Assembly: GCA_904501925.1 (NCBI GenBank)
Contig: CAJGCO010000006.1
Span: forward strand, 1-64,000
DNA: 64,000 nucleotides
Origin: an uncultured Alphaproteobacteria bacterium
GTDB lineage: Bacteria; Pseudomonadota; Alphaproteobacteria; RF32; CAG-239
Direction of reading: 5' to 3'
The notes beneath the pieces were generated by a model. It made no database searches. It was not told the origin of the DNA and worked only from the letters and a program-made list of their open reading frames with translations. A program made the translations under genes and the position numbers. Positions 41,894-50,079 of the stretch are shown in pieces; positions within the stretch are counted from its first letter, which is position 1, and each line of letters opens with the position of its first letter.

Positions 41894-43357
41894 ATGGCAA
41901 AAAATGATAATACAAAAGATGCAAAGTCTGGAGATAATAATCTTGGTGTATTAGCATTGGCAGGTGTTGTTGTTAGCTCTATGATAGGGGGAGGTATTTA
42001 TAGCCTCCCTCAAAATATGGCTGCAGGAGCTTCTGTTGGTGCAGTTATTTTGGCATGGATTATTACAGGAATTGGTGTTTATTTTTTGGCAAATACTTTT
42101 AGGATTTTATCGGTAGTTAAACCTGATTTGGAAGCTGGTATTTATATGTATAGCCGAGAGGGGTTTGGAGCTTATGTCGGGTTTACAATAGGATGGTCTT
42201 ATTGGTTGTGTCAGATATGTGGTAATGTTGGATATGCTGTTATTACAATGGATGCATTAAATTATTTCTTTCCACCTTATTTTGTGGGTGGGAATAATTT
42301 GTATTCAATTATTGGTGGCTCAATACTTATTTGGTTTTTTAATGCGCTTGTGTTAAAAGGAATAAAGCAAGCGACTATGATTAACTTGATTGGTACGGTT
42401 GCTAAAATTGTACCTTTGTTATTTTTTATTGTGGTTACTATGGTGTTTTTTCATTCGGATAAATTTTCATTTGATTTTTGGGGTGAAAAAACTTCTAATC
42501 TTGGGAGCCTAACAAAGCAAATAGAGGGTACAATGCTTGTAACTTTATGGGCTTTTATTGGTATTGAAGGGGCAGTTGTGATGTCTAAACATGCTAAAAG
42601 TCCTAAGGCTGTTGGAGTGGCTACATTACTTGGTTTTGCAGGGTGTTTGTTGATTTATATTTTATTGTCTGTTTTGCCATATGGTTTAATGAGCCAAGAA
42701 CAATTAGCACAACTTCCTAATCCTTCTACTGCAGGGGTGTTAGAGTTAGTTATTGGTAAATGGGGGGCTTATATTATGAATGTAGGTCTTTTGATATCGG
42801 TATTAACTAGTTGGCTTGCATGGACAATGGTTACGGCGCAAATTCCTCAAGCAGCTGCACAAAATGGAACATTTCCTAGAGAATTTTCTAAAGAAAATGT
42901 TCATAAAGCACCATCTGTGTCTTTGTATGTGACAAGTGCTTTGATGCAGTTGTTTATGTTGATGGTGTATTTTTCTTCTAATGCGTGGAATACAATGCTT
43001 AGTATTACGAGTGTGATGGTTTTACCTGCATATTTTGCTAGTGCAATGTATTTATGGAAGATATGTGAAGATCATGAATATCCAAATAGTTTTTATATTA
43101 GAAGATCGGTTGCTTTGTTTTCTGCTGTTATGGGAGCTATATATGCATTGTGGTTAATATATGCAGCAGGACTAAACTATTTGTTGATGGCTTTGATTGG
43201 AATGGCTTTGGGTATTCCTGTTTTTATAAAAGCTAGAAGACAAAGTGCGCCAAATGAGAAAGTTTTTACTACAGGTGAACGCTTTAGTGCTTGTGTTTTG
43301 GTATTGATTGCAATGTTTGCAATATATGCTATGGTTAAAGGTCTTGTAACTGTGTAG
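41894..43357 (+). CDS. aaxC: Arginine/agmatine antiporter (APC family, AaxC-like)
   Basis: A 487-residue inner-membrane protein with twelve predicted helices of the APC superfamily (basic amino acid/polyamine antiporters). VVVSSMIGGGIYSLPQNMA is the substrate-binding first helix with the SxxGGG-type unwound segment. GTMLVTLWAFIGIEGAVVMS is the sixth helix with the substrate-stacking aromatic. The ATG at 41894 follows GGAGG; the upstream ATG at 41882 overlaps that Shine-Dalgarno. Pairing with aaxB argues for arginine-agmatine exchange. By sequence alone ArcD-like arginine/ornithine exchange is possible. Confidence 0.85.
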   Translation: MAKNDNTKDAKSGDNNLGVLALAGVVVSSMIGGGIYSLPQNMAAGASVGAVILAWIITGIGVYFLANTFRILSVVKPDLEAGIYMYSREGFGAYVGFTIGWSYWLCQICGNVGYAVITMDALNYFFPPYFVGGNNLYSIIGGSILIWFFNALVLKGIKQATMINLIGTVAKIVPLLFFIVVTMVFFHSDKFSFDFWGEKTSNLGSLTKQIEGTMLVTLWAFIGIEGAVVMSKHAKSPKAVGVATLLGFAGCLLIYILLSVLPYGLMSQEQLAQLPNPSTAGVLELVIGKWGAYIMNVGLLISVLTSWLAWTMVTAQIPQAAAQNGTFPREFSKENVHKAPSVSLYVTSALMQLFMLMVYFSSNAWNTMLSITSVMVLPAYFASAMYLWKICEDHEYPNSFYIRRSVALFSAVMGAIYALWLIYAAGLNYLLMALIGMALGIPVFIKARRQSAPNEKVFTTGERFSACVLVLIAMFAIYAMVKGLVTV

Positions 43358-43368
43358 TAAAGGTAAAA

Positions 43369-43396
43369 AAAAAAGCACCGGAGACGGTGCTTTTTG
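43369..43396. terminator. bidirectional terminator between aaxC and gapR
   Basis: AAAAAGCACCG pairs with CGGTGCTTTTT around GAGA, with A-rich and T-rich flanks on both sides. Confidence 0.92.
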
Positions 43397-43398
43397 GT

Positions 43399-43647
43399 TT
43401 ATACGTTTAGAGCTTTGCGATATGTTTCAAGTAAAAATTCTTGTTCATCACGATCAGCTTGATTCATCTTTCTTAATTTGATAATTGTTCTCATTATTTT
43501 TACATCAAAGCCAACGCCTTTTGCTTCAGCATAGATGTCACGAATATCAGATGAAATACCTTTTTTTTCTTCTTCTAAACGTTCAATTCTTTCAATTAAA
43601 GAGTTTAATCTGCTACTGTCAATTCCACCTACTTCATTTTCTGACAT
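43399..43647 (-). CDS. gapR: GapR/DUF2312 nucleoid-associated protein
   Basis: GapR encircles over-twisted DNA and supports replication in Alphaproteobacteria. The 82-residue sequence has the typical start SSRLNSLIERIERLEEEKKGISSDIRDIYAEAKGVGFDVKIMRTIIKLRK (split), a coiled coil followed by two helices. The signature GFDxKxxRxxIxLR is intact. It lacks nothing expected for length. A long AT-rich promoter region separates it from pyk. Its presence supports the alphaproteobacterial assignment. Confidence 0.92.
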   Translation of the reverse strand: MSENEVGGIDSSRLNSLIERIERLEEEKKGISSDIRDIYAEAKGVGFDVKIMRTIIKLRKMNQADRDEQEFLLETYRKALNV

Positions 43648-43818
43648 AATATATCTCCTTTGTTTGGTTAAAGAATCTAATCAGGAGGAACTTTAGCAAG
43701 AATATTTTTTTTTTACAAGAAATAATTGTGGAGAAAGTAAATAATAATAAGATATTAATTATTTATGGTGTATATGACATGATAAGAAAATTTGGTTTGT
43801 AACTTTTGGAGGGTAAAT

Positions 43819-45240
43819 ATGCCAATTAATACGCGTACAAAAATTTTAGCTACATTAGGTCCTGCATCAAATACAGAAGAAAAAATTAGTGAATTGATTG
43901 ATGCTGGTGCTGATGGTTTTAGATTAAACTTTAGTCATGGTACACACGAAGAGCATAAAGCAACATTTGATTTGGTTAGAAAAGTTTCTAAAGCTAAAAA
44001 TAAACATATAACATTGGTGGCAGATTTACAGGGACCAAAACTTAGAATCGGTAAATTTAAAGATGGAAAAGTTCTTTTACAAAAAGGGCAAAAGTTTACT
44101 TTTGATATGGATAAAGAACTTGGTGATGAAACTAGAGTAACACTTCCTCATAAAGAGATTTTTGAAGCTCTAAATGTTGGCGATACTTTGTTGGTTAATG
44201 ATGGAAATATAATATTAAAAGTTCTTAAATGTGGTAAAGAATCGGCTGAAACAGAAGTTGTTGTTGGTGGTTATATTTCTGGGCATAAAGGTGTTAACTT
44301 GCCTAATTCATCATTAAATATTTCTCCATTAACAAAGAAAGATTTGCAAGATTTGGATTTTGCATTAAAGACTGGATTTGATTGTATTTGTTTGTCTTTT
44401 GTGCAAAGAGCATCAGATGTTGAAGAAGCTCGTAAAATTATTGGAAAAAAAGCTTGGATTATTGCAAAGTTAGAAAAACCTCAAGTATTAGATGAACTTG
44501 ATGATGTTATTAAGGCTTCAGATATGGTGATGGTGGCTCGTGGTGATTTGGGTGTGGAATGTCCGATTGTTACAGTTCCTGTGTTACAAAAGAGAATTGA
44601 AGAAAGATGTAGAGCATTATGTAAACCTGTGATTGTGGCTACACAAATGTTAGAATCTATGATTTCGGCTCCAATTCCAACTCGAGCTGAAGTTTCTGAT
44701 GTGGCTACTGCTGTTTATGATGGTAGTGATGTGGTTATGCTTTCTGGTGAAACTGCTGCAGGTAATTATCCTGTTGAAACTGTTAATACTATGCGTGGTG
44801 TTATTGAGCAAGTTGAACAAGATCCTAGATATATTGAAAGTGTAAATAGATTTGTTGAAAAAGCTAATTGTTGTTGTGAAGAAGATGCAATTACTCATGC
44901 GGCAAATGTGGTTGTTGATAGTATGAAAAATGTTGCTTGTATTGCTACTTTTTCTGTTAGTGGTGCTACAACATTGTCTATGGCACAAGAAAGACCTTGT
45001 TTGCCAATTATGTCTATTAACCCAAGCGAAGAAATTGCTCGTAGAATGAATTTAGTTTGGGGTGTTAGAGCTTTCATTGATAAAAAGGTATTTGAGAGTT
45101 TTGATAATATTGATAAAGTATCAACTGGATTTGCTAAAGTTTCTGGCTTGGCTAAAAAAGGTGAGCATATTGTGATTACTGCGGGATATCCATTTGGTAA
45201 AGTTGGTTCTACTAACGTTTTACATATTGTAAAAGTTTAA
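43819..45240 (+). CDS. pyk: Pyruvate kinase
   Basis: Last step of glycolysis: phosphoenolpyruvate plus ADP to pyruvate plus ATP. The ATG at 43819 follows GGAGGG and gives 473 aa. ATLGPASNTEEKISELIDAGADGFRLNFSHG (split) opens the barrel. IIAKLEKPQVLDELDDVI contains the active-site lysine and glutamate region. MVMVARGDLGVECP and VATQMLESMISAPIPTRAEVSD (split) bind metal and substrate. The C-terminal domain is complete. Single-gene unit with a strong terminator. Confidence 0.96.
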   Translation: MPINTRTKILATLGPASNTEEKISELIDAGADGFRLNFSHGTHEEHKATFDLVRKVSKAKNKHITLVADLQGPKLRIGKFKDGKVLLQKGQKFTFDMDKELGDETRVTLPHKEIFEALNVGDTLLVNDGNIILKVLKCGKESAETEVVVGGYISGHKGVNLPNSSLNISPLTKKDLQDLDFALKTGFDCICLSFVQRASDVEEARKIIGKKAWIIAKLEKPQVLDELDDVIKASDMVMVARGDLGVECPIVTVPVLQKRIEERCRALCKPVIVATQMLESMISAPIPTRAEVSDVATAVYDGSDVVMLSGETAAGNYPVETVNTMRGVIEQVEQDPRYIESVNRFVEKANCCCEEDAITHAANVVVDSMKNVACIATFSVSGATTLSMAQERPCLPIMSINPSEEIARRMNLVWGVRAFIDKKVFESFDNIDKVSTGFAKVSGLAKKGEHIVITAGYPFGKVGSTNVLHIVKV

Positions 45241-45254
45241 TAATAAGTAGTAAT

Positions 45255-45288
45255 AAAAAAAAAGCGAGGAAATAACCTCGCTTTTTTT
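45255..45288. terminator. bidirectional terminator after pyk
   Basis: AAAAAAAGCGAGG pairs with CCTCGCTTTTTTT around AAATAA. It serves pyk and the convergent gene at 45301. Confidence 0.93.
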
Positions 45289-45300
45289 GTAGTTTAGAAT

Positions 45301-46854
45301 TTATGAAACTCTATCAATATCGTTGAATTTGATGTTTGTAATAGAGTTGTCTTTTGGTTTATCAAATAGATCAACGAGTCCAGATATTGGAATATAGGCC
45401 ATTTCTGGGCGGTTGGCTACTTCATATTTTACTTCATATAAGTTTTTACGAAGTATTTCTAGTTTTAACCATGGGTCAAGAGTTTCTTTGCCTAGAAAAG
45501 TTGTTGCACTTGTTTTAATTAATGGTTCTAGAGTTTTTAGAGCCCAATCTTTACGTTCTTGGTAAACTTCTGGGCTAATAGATGTGGAGTCTATATTAGC
45601 AACTAGAGGGGTGCGTGCAAATTTTTCTGCAGTATCTGCGCCTAGATAGCCTTTTATTGAGCGATACATACCAGCGATATCTCGTATGTTTATATATTTT
45701 TGTTTGCGCTCTTCCATGGATAAGCTTGGTTCGCCACCAAAATCAATAACTTTAAGTTTGTTGTCTTTGGTTACCATAACTTGACCAAGGTGATAGTCTC
45801 CGTGTACACGATTTATTGTGCCTTTGTTTTCAGATAAGATAATTTTATTTATGTTATCTTTAACAAAGCTGTTTGTTAAATCATCCCAATTTTTTAGAAG
45901 AGTTTTTGTTTGAGAAAGTGTTGGCTCTGTTAATTTGGTTATATTTTCTTCAATGACTAATTTTGTTTCATTTAATAAATGTCTTAAACCAATTTGGTAT
46001 GAACCAATAAATTCTAAATCAACTGCTTGAGGTGAGAAGCTAGGGTTTTCATCTGGTTTTGATAAATCATTACCCATTTGTATTGTTTGTTTGTGAAGTT
46101 CTGCCATTAATGAATTAAATTCATAACAATCATGAACTTTTAAAGGGGTACCAGAGAGACGATGTTCTCTTAATTTTGTTAATAAATAAGATTGGAGGTA
46201 GTTCCACATATCGCCTTTGTTTGGTACGAATTCTTGAACGATACCAGATGATGATTGTAATCCATCTTTTTTGATGATGAGACCGGCATATGTTTTTGGC
46301 ATAACTTCGGAATGTTCTCTCATCAATTTTTCATTCATTTCATATTCTGCATTGATGCTTGGTGCAAAGTCTAACATTCTTTCTAATTTGAATGCTAGTT
46401 TGTTATCTCCAATTTTTAGGGTTGTGTTACTTTGTTCTACACCTAAAGGTTTTGAAGGTTCGTTTGCATATAAATCAAAGATGTTTTCATCACTTAAATT
46501 TTGTGCTTCAATGGTGAAGCCATTTTTAAAAGTAAGTGTTCCGTTGTTTTCTTTGATAAATTTTGTAAAAGATGACCAAAAATCTGGTTCTAAAAGCGCA
46601 TCAGAGAGATAACCTTGAGGAGATGTTAGAAAAGCTCTATCTGAGGGTTGTTCTTTATGAATTGCTAAGGGCATTAAAAAGTATTTGTCATTTGTATCAG
46701 TAAAACTTGCTGTACCTATTAAAAACATTTTTTTATTGTCATCAAAAGGGAGGTAGTCAAATTTTATATCGGTTACTTTTTCTTTTTCTATTTCGTCTTT
46801 GAAGTTACACCATCTAGAATTGTATAAGTACTCCATTAAGTTTGGGGTTTTCAT
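45301..46854 (-). CDS. Maltokinase-like (aminoglycoside-phosphotransferase fold) protein
   Basis: A 517-residue kinase-fold protein. The catalytic block INRVHGDYHLGQVMVTKD near residue 352 has the HGDxHxxQ signature, and KVIDFGGEPSLSMEERKQK near 373 the metal-binding DFxGEP motif of maltokinases and TreS-linked Pep2 proteins. QEFVPNKGDMWNYL and the N-terminal MEYLYNSRWCNFK region also fit Mak. Maltokinase phosphorylates maltose to maltose-1-phosphate for GlgE. No treS or glgE is in the window, but glgB and the divergent malQ are. Substrate is inferred. Confidence 0.75.
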   Translation of the reverse strand: MKTPNLMEYLYNSRWCNFKDEIEKEKVTDIKFDYLPFDDNKKMFLIGTASFTDTNDKYFLMPLAIHKEQPSDRAFLTSPQGYLSDALLEPDFWSSFTKFIKENNGTLTFKNGFTIEAQNLSDENIFDLYANEPSKPLGVEQSNTTLKIGDNKLAFKLERMLDFAPSINAEYEMNEKLMREHSEVMPKTYAGLIIKKDGLQSSSGIVQEFVPNKGDMWNYLQSYLLTKLREHRLSGTPLKVHDCYEFNSLMAELHKQTIQMGNDLSKPDENPSFSPQAVDLEFIGSYQIGLRHLLNETKLVIEENITKLTEPTLSQTKTLLKNWDDLTNSFVKDNINKIILSENKGTINRVHGDYHLGQVMVTKDNKLKVIDFGGEPSLSMEERKQKYINIRDIAGMYRSIKGYLGADTAEKFARTPLVANIDSTSISPEVYQERKDWALKTLEPLIKTSATTFLGKETLDPWLKLEILRKNLYEVKYEVANRPEMAYIPISGLVDLFDKPKDNSITNIKFNDIDRVS

Positions 46855-46930
46855 TTTTTAACTCCTTATTATTGTTTTTATAATGTATATTTAGTATTTG
46901 TTTTGTGTAGAGGCAAATTTAATATTTAAC

Positions 46931-46960
46931 TTGTCAACTATTTTTTTTTATATATAGTAT
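46931..46960 (+). promoter_or_regulatory. sigma70 promoter for malQ
   Basis: TTGTCA (46931-46936) and TATAGT (46953-46958) with a 16-bp spacer, about 25 nt before the malQ start. Confidence 0.55.
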
Positions 46961-46982
46961 TGAAAAAAATGGAGATAAAGAC

Positions 46983-49133
46983 ATGGAAAAATTAAGAGAA
47001 TTAGCAGAACTTGCTTCAATTTCATCATCATTTGTTGATAAAATAGGTCAAACTCACTTTACAACCGATAAAGTAAGAGAGTTTTTTTTAAATGCTATGG
47101 GGATTAAATGTGGTAATGAACAAGAAATTGAGGCTTCTATTTGTGAGCTAAAAAAAGAAAGAGTTATTGACCATGTTATGAGTTTTTATGATAATGAAAA
47201 AGTTTGTTTTTCGTTGAGAGGAAATGGGGAATATATCTTAAGAGTTATTGATGAAAAAGGGGAAATTATATTCTTAAATAGCTTTGTTAAAAATGAAGAA
47301 ATTGAACTTAAAGGTTTAAGTGTTGGTTATTATAAAATTGAGGTTACAGATAAAACTAATAATGAAGTATTTGATGGATTGATAATATATGCGCCTAAAA
47401 TGTGTTATATTCCTGAAGCTTTGAAAAATAATGAGCATTTGTATGGTACTTCTTTGATGCTTTATGCTCTTCATTCGGATAAAAGTATTGGTTGTGGTGA
47501 TTTTGGTGATTTGGAAGAAATTATTAGAATTACAGCAAAAAATGGTGGTGATATTATTGGGCTTAGTCCTTTGGGGGTTATGAGTGAAAATGTGTTGCCA
47601 GTGATTACTGCTAAAAATCCATTTGCAGGTGATGTTTCGCCATATCGTACGTTGAATAGGTTGTTTATCAATTATGTATACATTAATTTAGAAAAAGTTG
47701 AAGACTATATTAAATCTGCAGAAGTTAAGGAATATATGTCTCGTGTTGATGTTAAAAGTTATATTGTATCGCTTAATTTGTTGGATAAAGTTATGTATCC
47801 GGCAGTATTAAATATTAAGCGTCAAATTTTAACTATGATGTATAATCATTTTATAAATAATGGTAGTATTGAGCGTAAAGAGGCATTTGATAATTTCAAA
47901 AAAGAAAAAGGGCGTGAGTTAGATGATTTGGCTACATTTGAGATGTTGCTTGAAATTCATCCTGGAATAGATTTCTGGCGTGATTGGAATGATGATACGG
48001 TTGAAATTAAATCTGAGATGTTATCTAAAATTAAGGCGATGAATTTTAATCGTATTGATTTTTATAAGTATTGCCACTGGATTGCCGATGTTCAATTAAA
48101 AGAACTTCAACAGCTTTGTTTAGATTTGGGCATGAAAATTGGTTTATATACTGATATGCCAATTGGTGCTGCTTCTAATGGTAGTGAGGTATGGTGTGAT
48201 AAAGAGGCGTATGTTTTAGATGCAGGTGTTGGAGCTCCTGCTGATCCTATGCGTCCAAAGGGACAAAGTTGGGGATTTAATCCATATCACCCAATTAAAA
48301 TTATTGAACAAAAATATGAGCCTTTTATAAATTTGGTTAGAGAAAATATGATTAATTCTGGTGCGGTTAGAATTGATCATGCTATGGGATTGAGGCGTTT
48401 ATTCTGGGGTTTTTATAATGAGGAAAGGCCAGAGCTTCAAGGGGCGTATATTTATTATAATATTAAAGATTTAACAGCAATTTTATGTATTGAAAGTAAT
48501 AGGCATAATTGTTTGGTTATTGGCGAAGATTTGGGAACTGTTCCTGAAGGTTTTAGAGAATATATGGCTGAACATGGTTTGCTTTCTTATAAAGTTTTCT
48601 TTAGGCAAAAAGAAAAAGATGGTAGTTTTATTGAGCCTCAGAAATATCAATATATGTCGTTAGCGCAATCTTCTACTCATGATCAGGCAACTTCGGTCGG
48701 TTTTTGGAGTAATGAAGATATTGAAGTGTTTAGAAATTGCGGTTTGTATGTTAATGATGAGCAATATAAGAGTAATCTTTTAGGACGCAGAAAAGACAGA
48801 GAAAATATGATTAAGGCATTTGAATGTGTTGGTATTTTATCTGAAGATATGAAAAAAGCGATGGTTGAAACGGCTGAAAAAGGTGATGTTGTTCCTAATG
48901 GTATTGAGCGTGTTGTAAATAAATTTGGGGCAAAAACAAACAGCTCATTATATCTTGTGAGATTATGTGATATTTATGCGCAAAAGATATTAGACAATGC
49001 GCCAGGCACTATTGATGAATACACTAACTGGAGAAATAAGTTGGAAGTATCTATTGAGGACATTAAAGCGACGGCAGAGTTTGGGGAGGTGTTTGAGGAG
49101 ATTAGAGCGTGTCGTTGTGGGGGGGCGAGCTAA
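46983..49133 (+). CDS. malQ: 4-alpha-glucanotransferase (amylomaltase) MalQ
   Basis: Disproportionates malto-oligosaccharides (GH77). The N-terminal ~140 residues form an accessory beta domain found in long MalQ proteins. The barrel then shows IGLSPLGVMS and NPFAGDVSPYRTLNR, and GLYTDMPIGAASNGSEVW near 392. GAVRIDHAMGLRRLFWG supplies the nucleophile Asp near 462, VIGEDLGTVPEG the acid/base Glu near 516, and SSTHDQATSVGFW the third carboxylate. GGAG precedes the ATG. The final residues CRCGGAS and the stop codon lie inside a 54-bp repeat (49121-49174), so the C-terminus may have been reset by that insertion. Confidence 0.93.
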   Translation: MEKLRELAELASISSSFVDKIGQTHFTTDKVREFFLNAMGIKCGNEQEIEASICELKKERVIDHVMSFYDNEKVCFSLRGNGEYILRVIDEKGEIIFLNSFVKNEEIELKGLSVGYYKIEVTDKTNNEVFDGLIIYAPKMCYIPEALKNNEHLYGTSLMLYALHSDKSIGCGDFGDLEEIIRITAKNGGDIIGLSPLGVMSENVLPVITAKNPFAGDVSPYRTLNRLFINYVYINLEKVEDYIKSAEVKEYMSRVDVKSYIVSLNLLDKVMYPAVLNIKRQILTMMYNHFINNGSIERKEAFDNFKKEKGRELDDLATFEMLLEIHPGIDFWRDWNDDTVEIKSEMLSKIKAMNFNRIDFYKYCHWIADVQLKELQQLCLDLGMKIGLYTDMPIGAASNGSEVWCDKEAYVLDAGVGAPADPMRPKGQSWGFNPYHPIKIIEQKYEPFINLVRENMINSGAVRIDHAMGLRRLFWGFYNEERPELQGAYIYYNIKDLTAILCIESNRHNCLVIGEDLGTVPEGFREYMAEHGLLSYKVFFRQKEKDGSFIEPQKYQYMSLAQSSTHDQATSVGFWSNEDIEVFRNCGLYVNDEQYKSNLLGRRKDRENMIKAFECVGILSEDMKKAMVETAEKGDVVPNGIERVVNKFGAKTNSSLYLVRLCDIYAQKILDNAPGTIDEYTNWRNKLEVSIEDIKATAEFGEVFEEIRACRCGGAS

Positions 49134-49268
49134 AGCACTATCATATGTGCATTCGTACTTTATTCTACCCGAGGCAAAGGAGTTGAGTTTATTCAACTCC
49201 TTTTAGTTTTAAATGGGGGCGTGCTAAAGCGCTATCATATGTGCATCCGTACTTTATCCCGCCTGAGG
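49121..49268 (+). repeat. 54-bp direct repeat at the malQ 3' end
   Basis: Copy 1 (49121-49174) and copy 2 (49215-49268) share GCTAAAGCRCTATCATATG followed by TGCATYCGTACTTTAT, with only a handful of substitutions. Each is followed by a hairpin: AAAGGAGTTGA/TCAACTCCTTT (49176-49203) and AAACAAC/GTTGTTT (49269-49285). Copy 1 contains the malQ stop codon. Confidence 0.85.
49176..49204 (+). terminator. rho-independent terminator of malQ
   Basis: AAAGGAGTTGA pairs with TCAACTCCTTT around a 6-nt loop, followed by TTTTAG. Confidence 0.8.
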
Positions 49269-49317
49269 AAACAACTTCGTTGTTTGGTTTTAAAGGAAAA
49301 AAGTTTGAAAAATGTGT

Positions 49318-49365
49318 GAGGTGGAATAAAAAAATATTGCAAATGGGGAGGATTTGTGATAGTAT
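49318..49365 (+). promoter_or_regulatory. G-spacer promoter copy D
   Basis: GAGGTGG (49318-49324), TTGCAA (49337-49342), GGGG (49345-49348) and TAGTAT (49360-49365), spacer 17 bp. Nearly identical to copy E, as part of the tandem duplication, and of the same plan as copies A-C. Confidence 0.75.
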
Positions 49366-49392
49366 ATTTTTAGTTTTTTAAGGTAAAGGTAT

Positions 49393-49620
49393 ATGGTTAT
49401 GATGATGTGTGGTAGAAATAAAAAGAGGGCTTTAAGTTGTAGAAATGCCGGAAATCTACACCCATCCACCCACACACCTATAAGCGTTGTTGAGAAAATT
49501 TTTAAGGTTAGTTTTAGAGAGGCTATGAGCGTTTGTTCATGGTCTAATTTTTTATGTGGTAAAAGATTTTTTATTGGCGATAGAGTTGTCCCAACTCTAT
49601 CGTATGCAATAAAGGTTTGA
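49393..49620 (+). CDS. short ORF or structured leader, duplicate 1
   Basis: A 75-codon frame (MVMMMCGRNKKRALSCRNAG) between promoter D and the secreted-protein gene at 49638. It aligns with the 63-codon frame at 50080; the main length difference is a multiple of three, which suggests coding. Yet nearly all substitutions between the copies change the amino acid, and no good Shine-Dalgarno precedes the ATG, which argues against purifying selection. It could be a leader peptide, a fast-evolving small protein, or an untranslated leader. A perfect 11-bp palindrome (49578-49602) is inserted here relative to duplicate 2. Confidence 0.4.
   Translation: MVMMMCGRNKKRALSCRNAGNLHPSTHTPISVVEKIFKVSFREAMSVCSWSNFLCGKRFFIGDRVVPTLSYAIKV
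49578..49602 (+). repeat. palindromic hairpin insertion
   Basis: CGATAGAGTTG (49578-49588), loop TCC, CAACTCTATCG (49592-49602). The corresponding position in duplicate 2 (around 50254) lacks it, so it was gained or lost after duplication. Confidence 0.85.
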
Positions 49621-49637
49621 TAAAAGGGGGATTGGAG

Positions 49638-49946
49638 ATGAGAAAATTTGGTTGGTTATTAGGTGTGATGATTGTTTTACCTTTAATTTGTGTGGCGCAA
49701 GTTGGAGGAGAGCCAACAGAAAACCCTGATGAATACAGAGATTGTGTGGTATATACACTAGAAGAGGCAATGGAAAACTCAGCGTCTGATAATAATATAT
49801 TAATTTTTACTTATTCAGATAAAACAACTCGCGCTTTTCATACAAATGCTGATTGCAAAATAGTTAAAGAGGAGGAGATAACACCACCACCATCTAGTGA
49901 TAATACTGATATATTTTGTGGACATAGTGGAGGTTCTTGTAATTAG
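49638..49946 (+). CDS. small secreted protein, duplicate 1
   Basis: A 102-residue protein with a signal peptide (MRKFGWLLGVMIVLPLICVAQ) and good Shine-Dalgarno (GGAG). The first ~50 residues, including TENPDEYRDCVVYTLEEA, are nearly identical to the protein at 50280. After that the sequences diverge, ending here in a proline-rich linker and a cysteine-containing tail (PPPSSDNTDIFCGHSGGSCN). A conserved signal and pre-region with a divergent mature part is typical of effectors, toxins or surface antigens. No family is recognised. Confidence 0.65.
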   Translation: MRKFGWLLGVMIVLPLICVAQVGGEPTENPDEYRDCVVYTLEEAMENSASDNNILIFTYSDKTTRAFHTNADCKIVKEEEITPPPSSDNTDIFCGHSGGSCN

Positions 49947-50007
49947 TATCCCAAACTAGATTAATTAATATATAAAGGTTTTATTGTAGTGTGAGGAAAA
50001 TGTGTTA

Positions 50008-50052
50008 GGGGGATAAAAAAATATTGCAAATGGGGAGGATTTGTGATAGTAT
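50008..50052 (+). promoter_or_regulatory. G-spacer promoter copy E
   Basis: GGGGG (50008-50012), TTGCAA (50024-50029), GGGG (50032-50035) and TAGTAT (50047-50052), spacer 17 bp. Confidence 0.75.
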
Positions 50053-50079
50053 ATTTTTAGTTTTTTAAGATAAAGGTAT

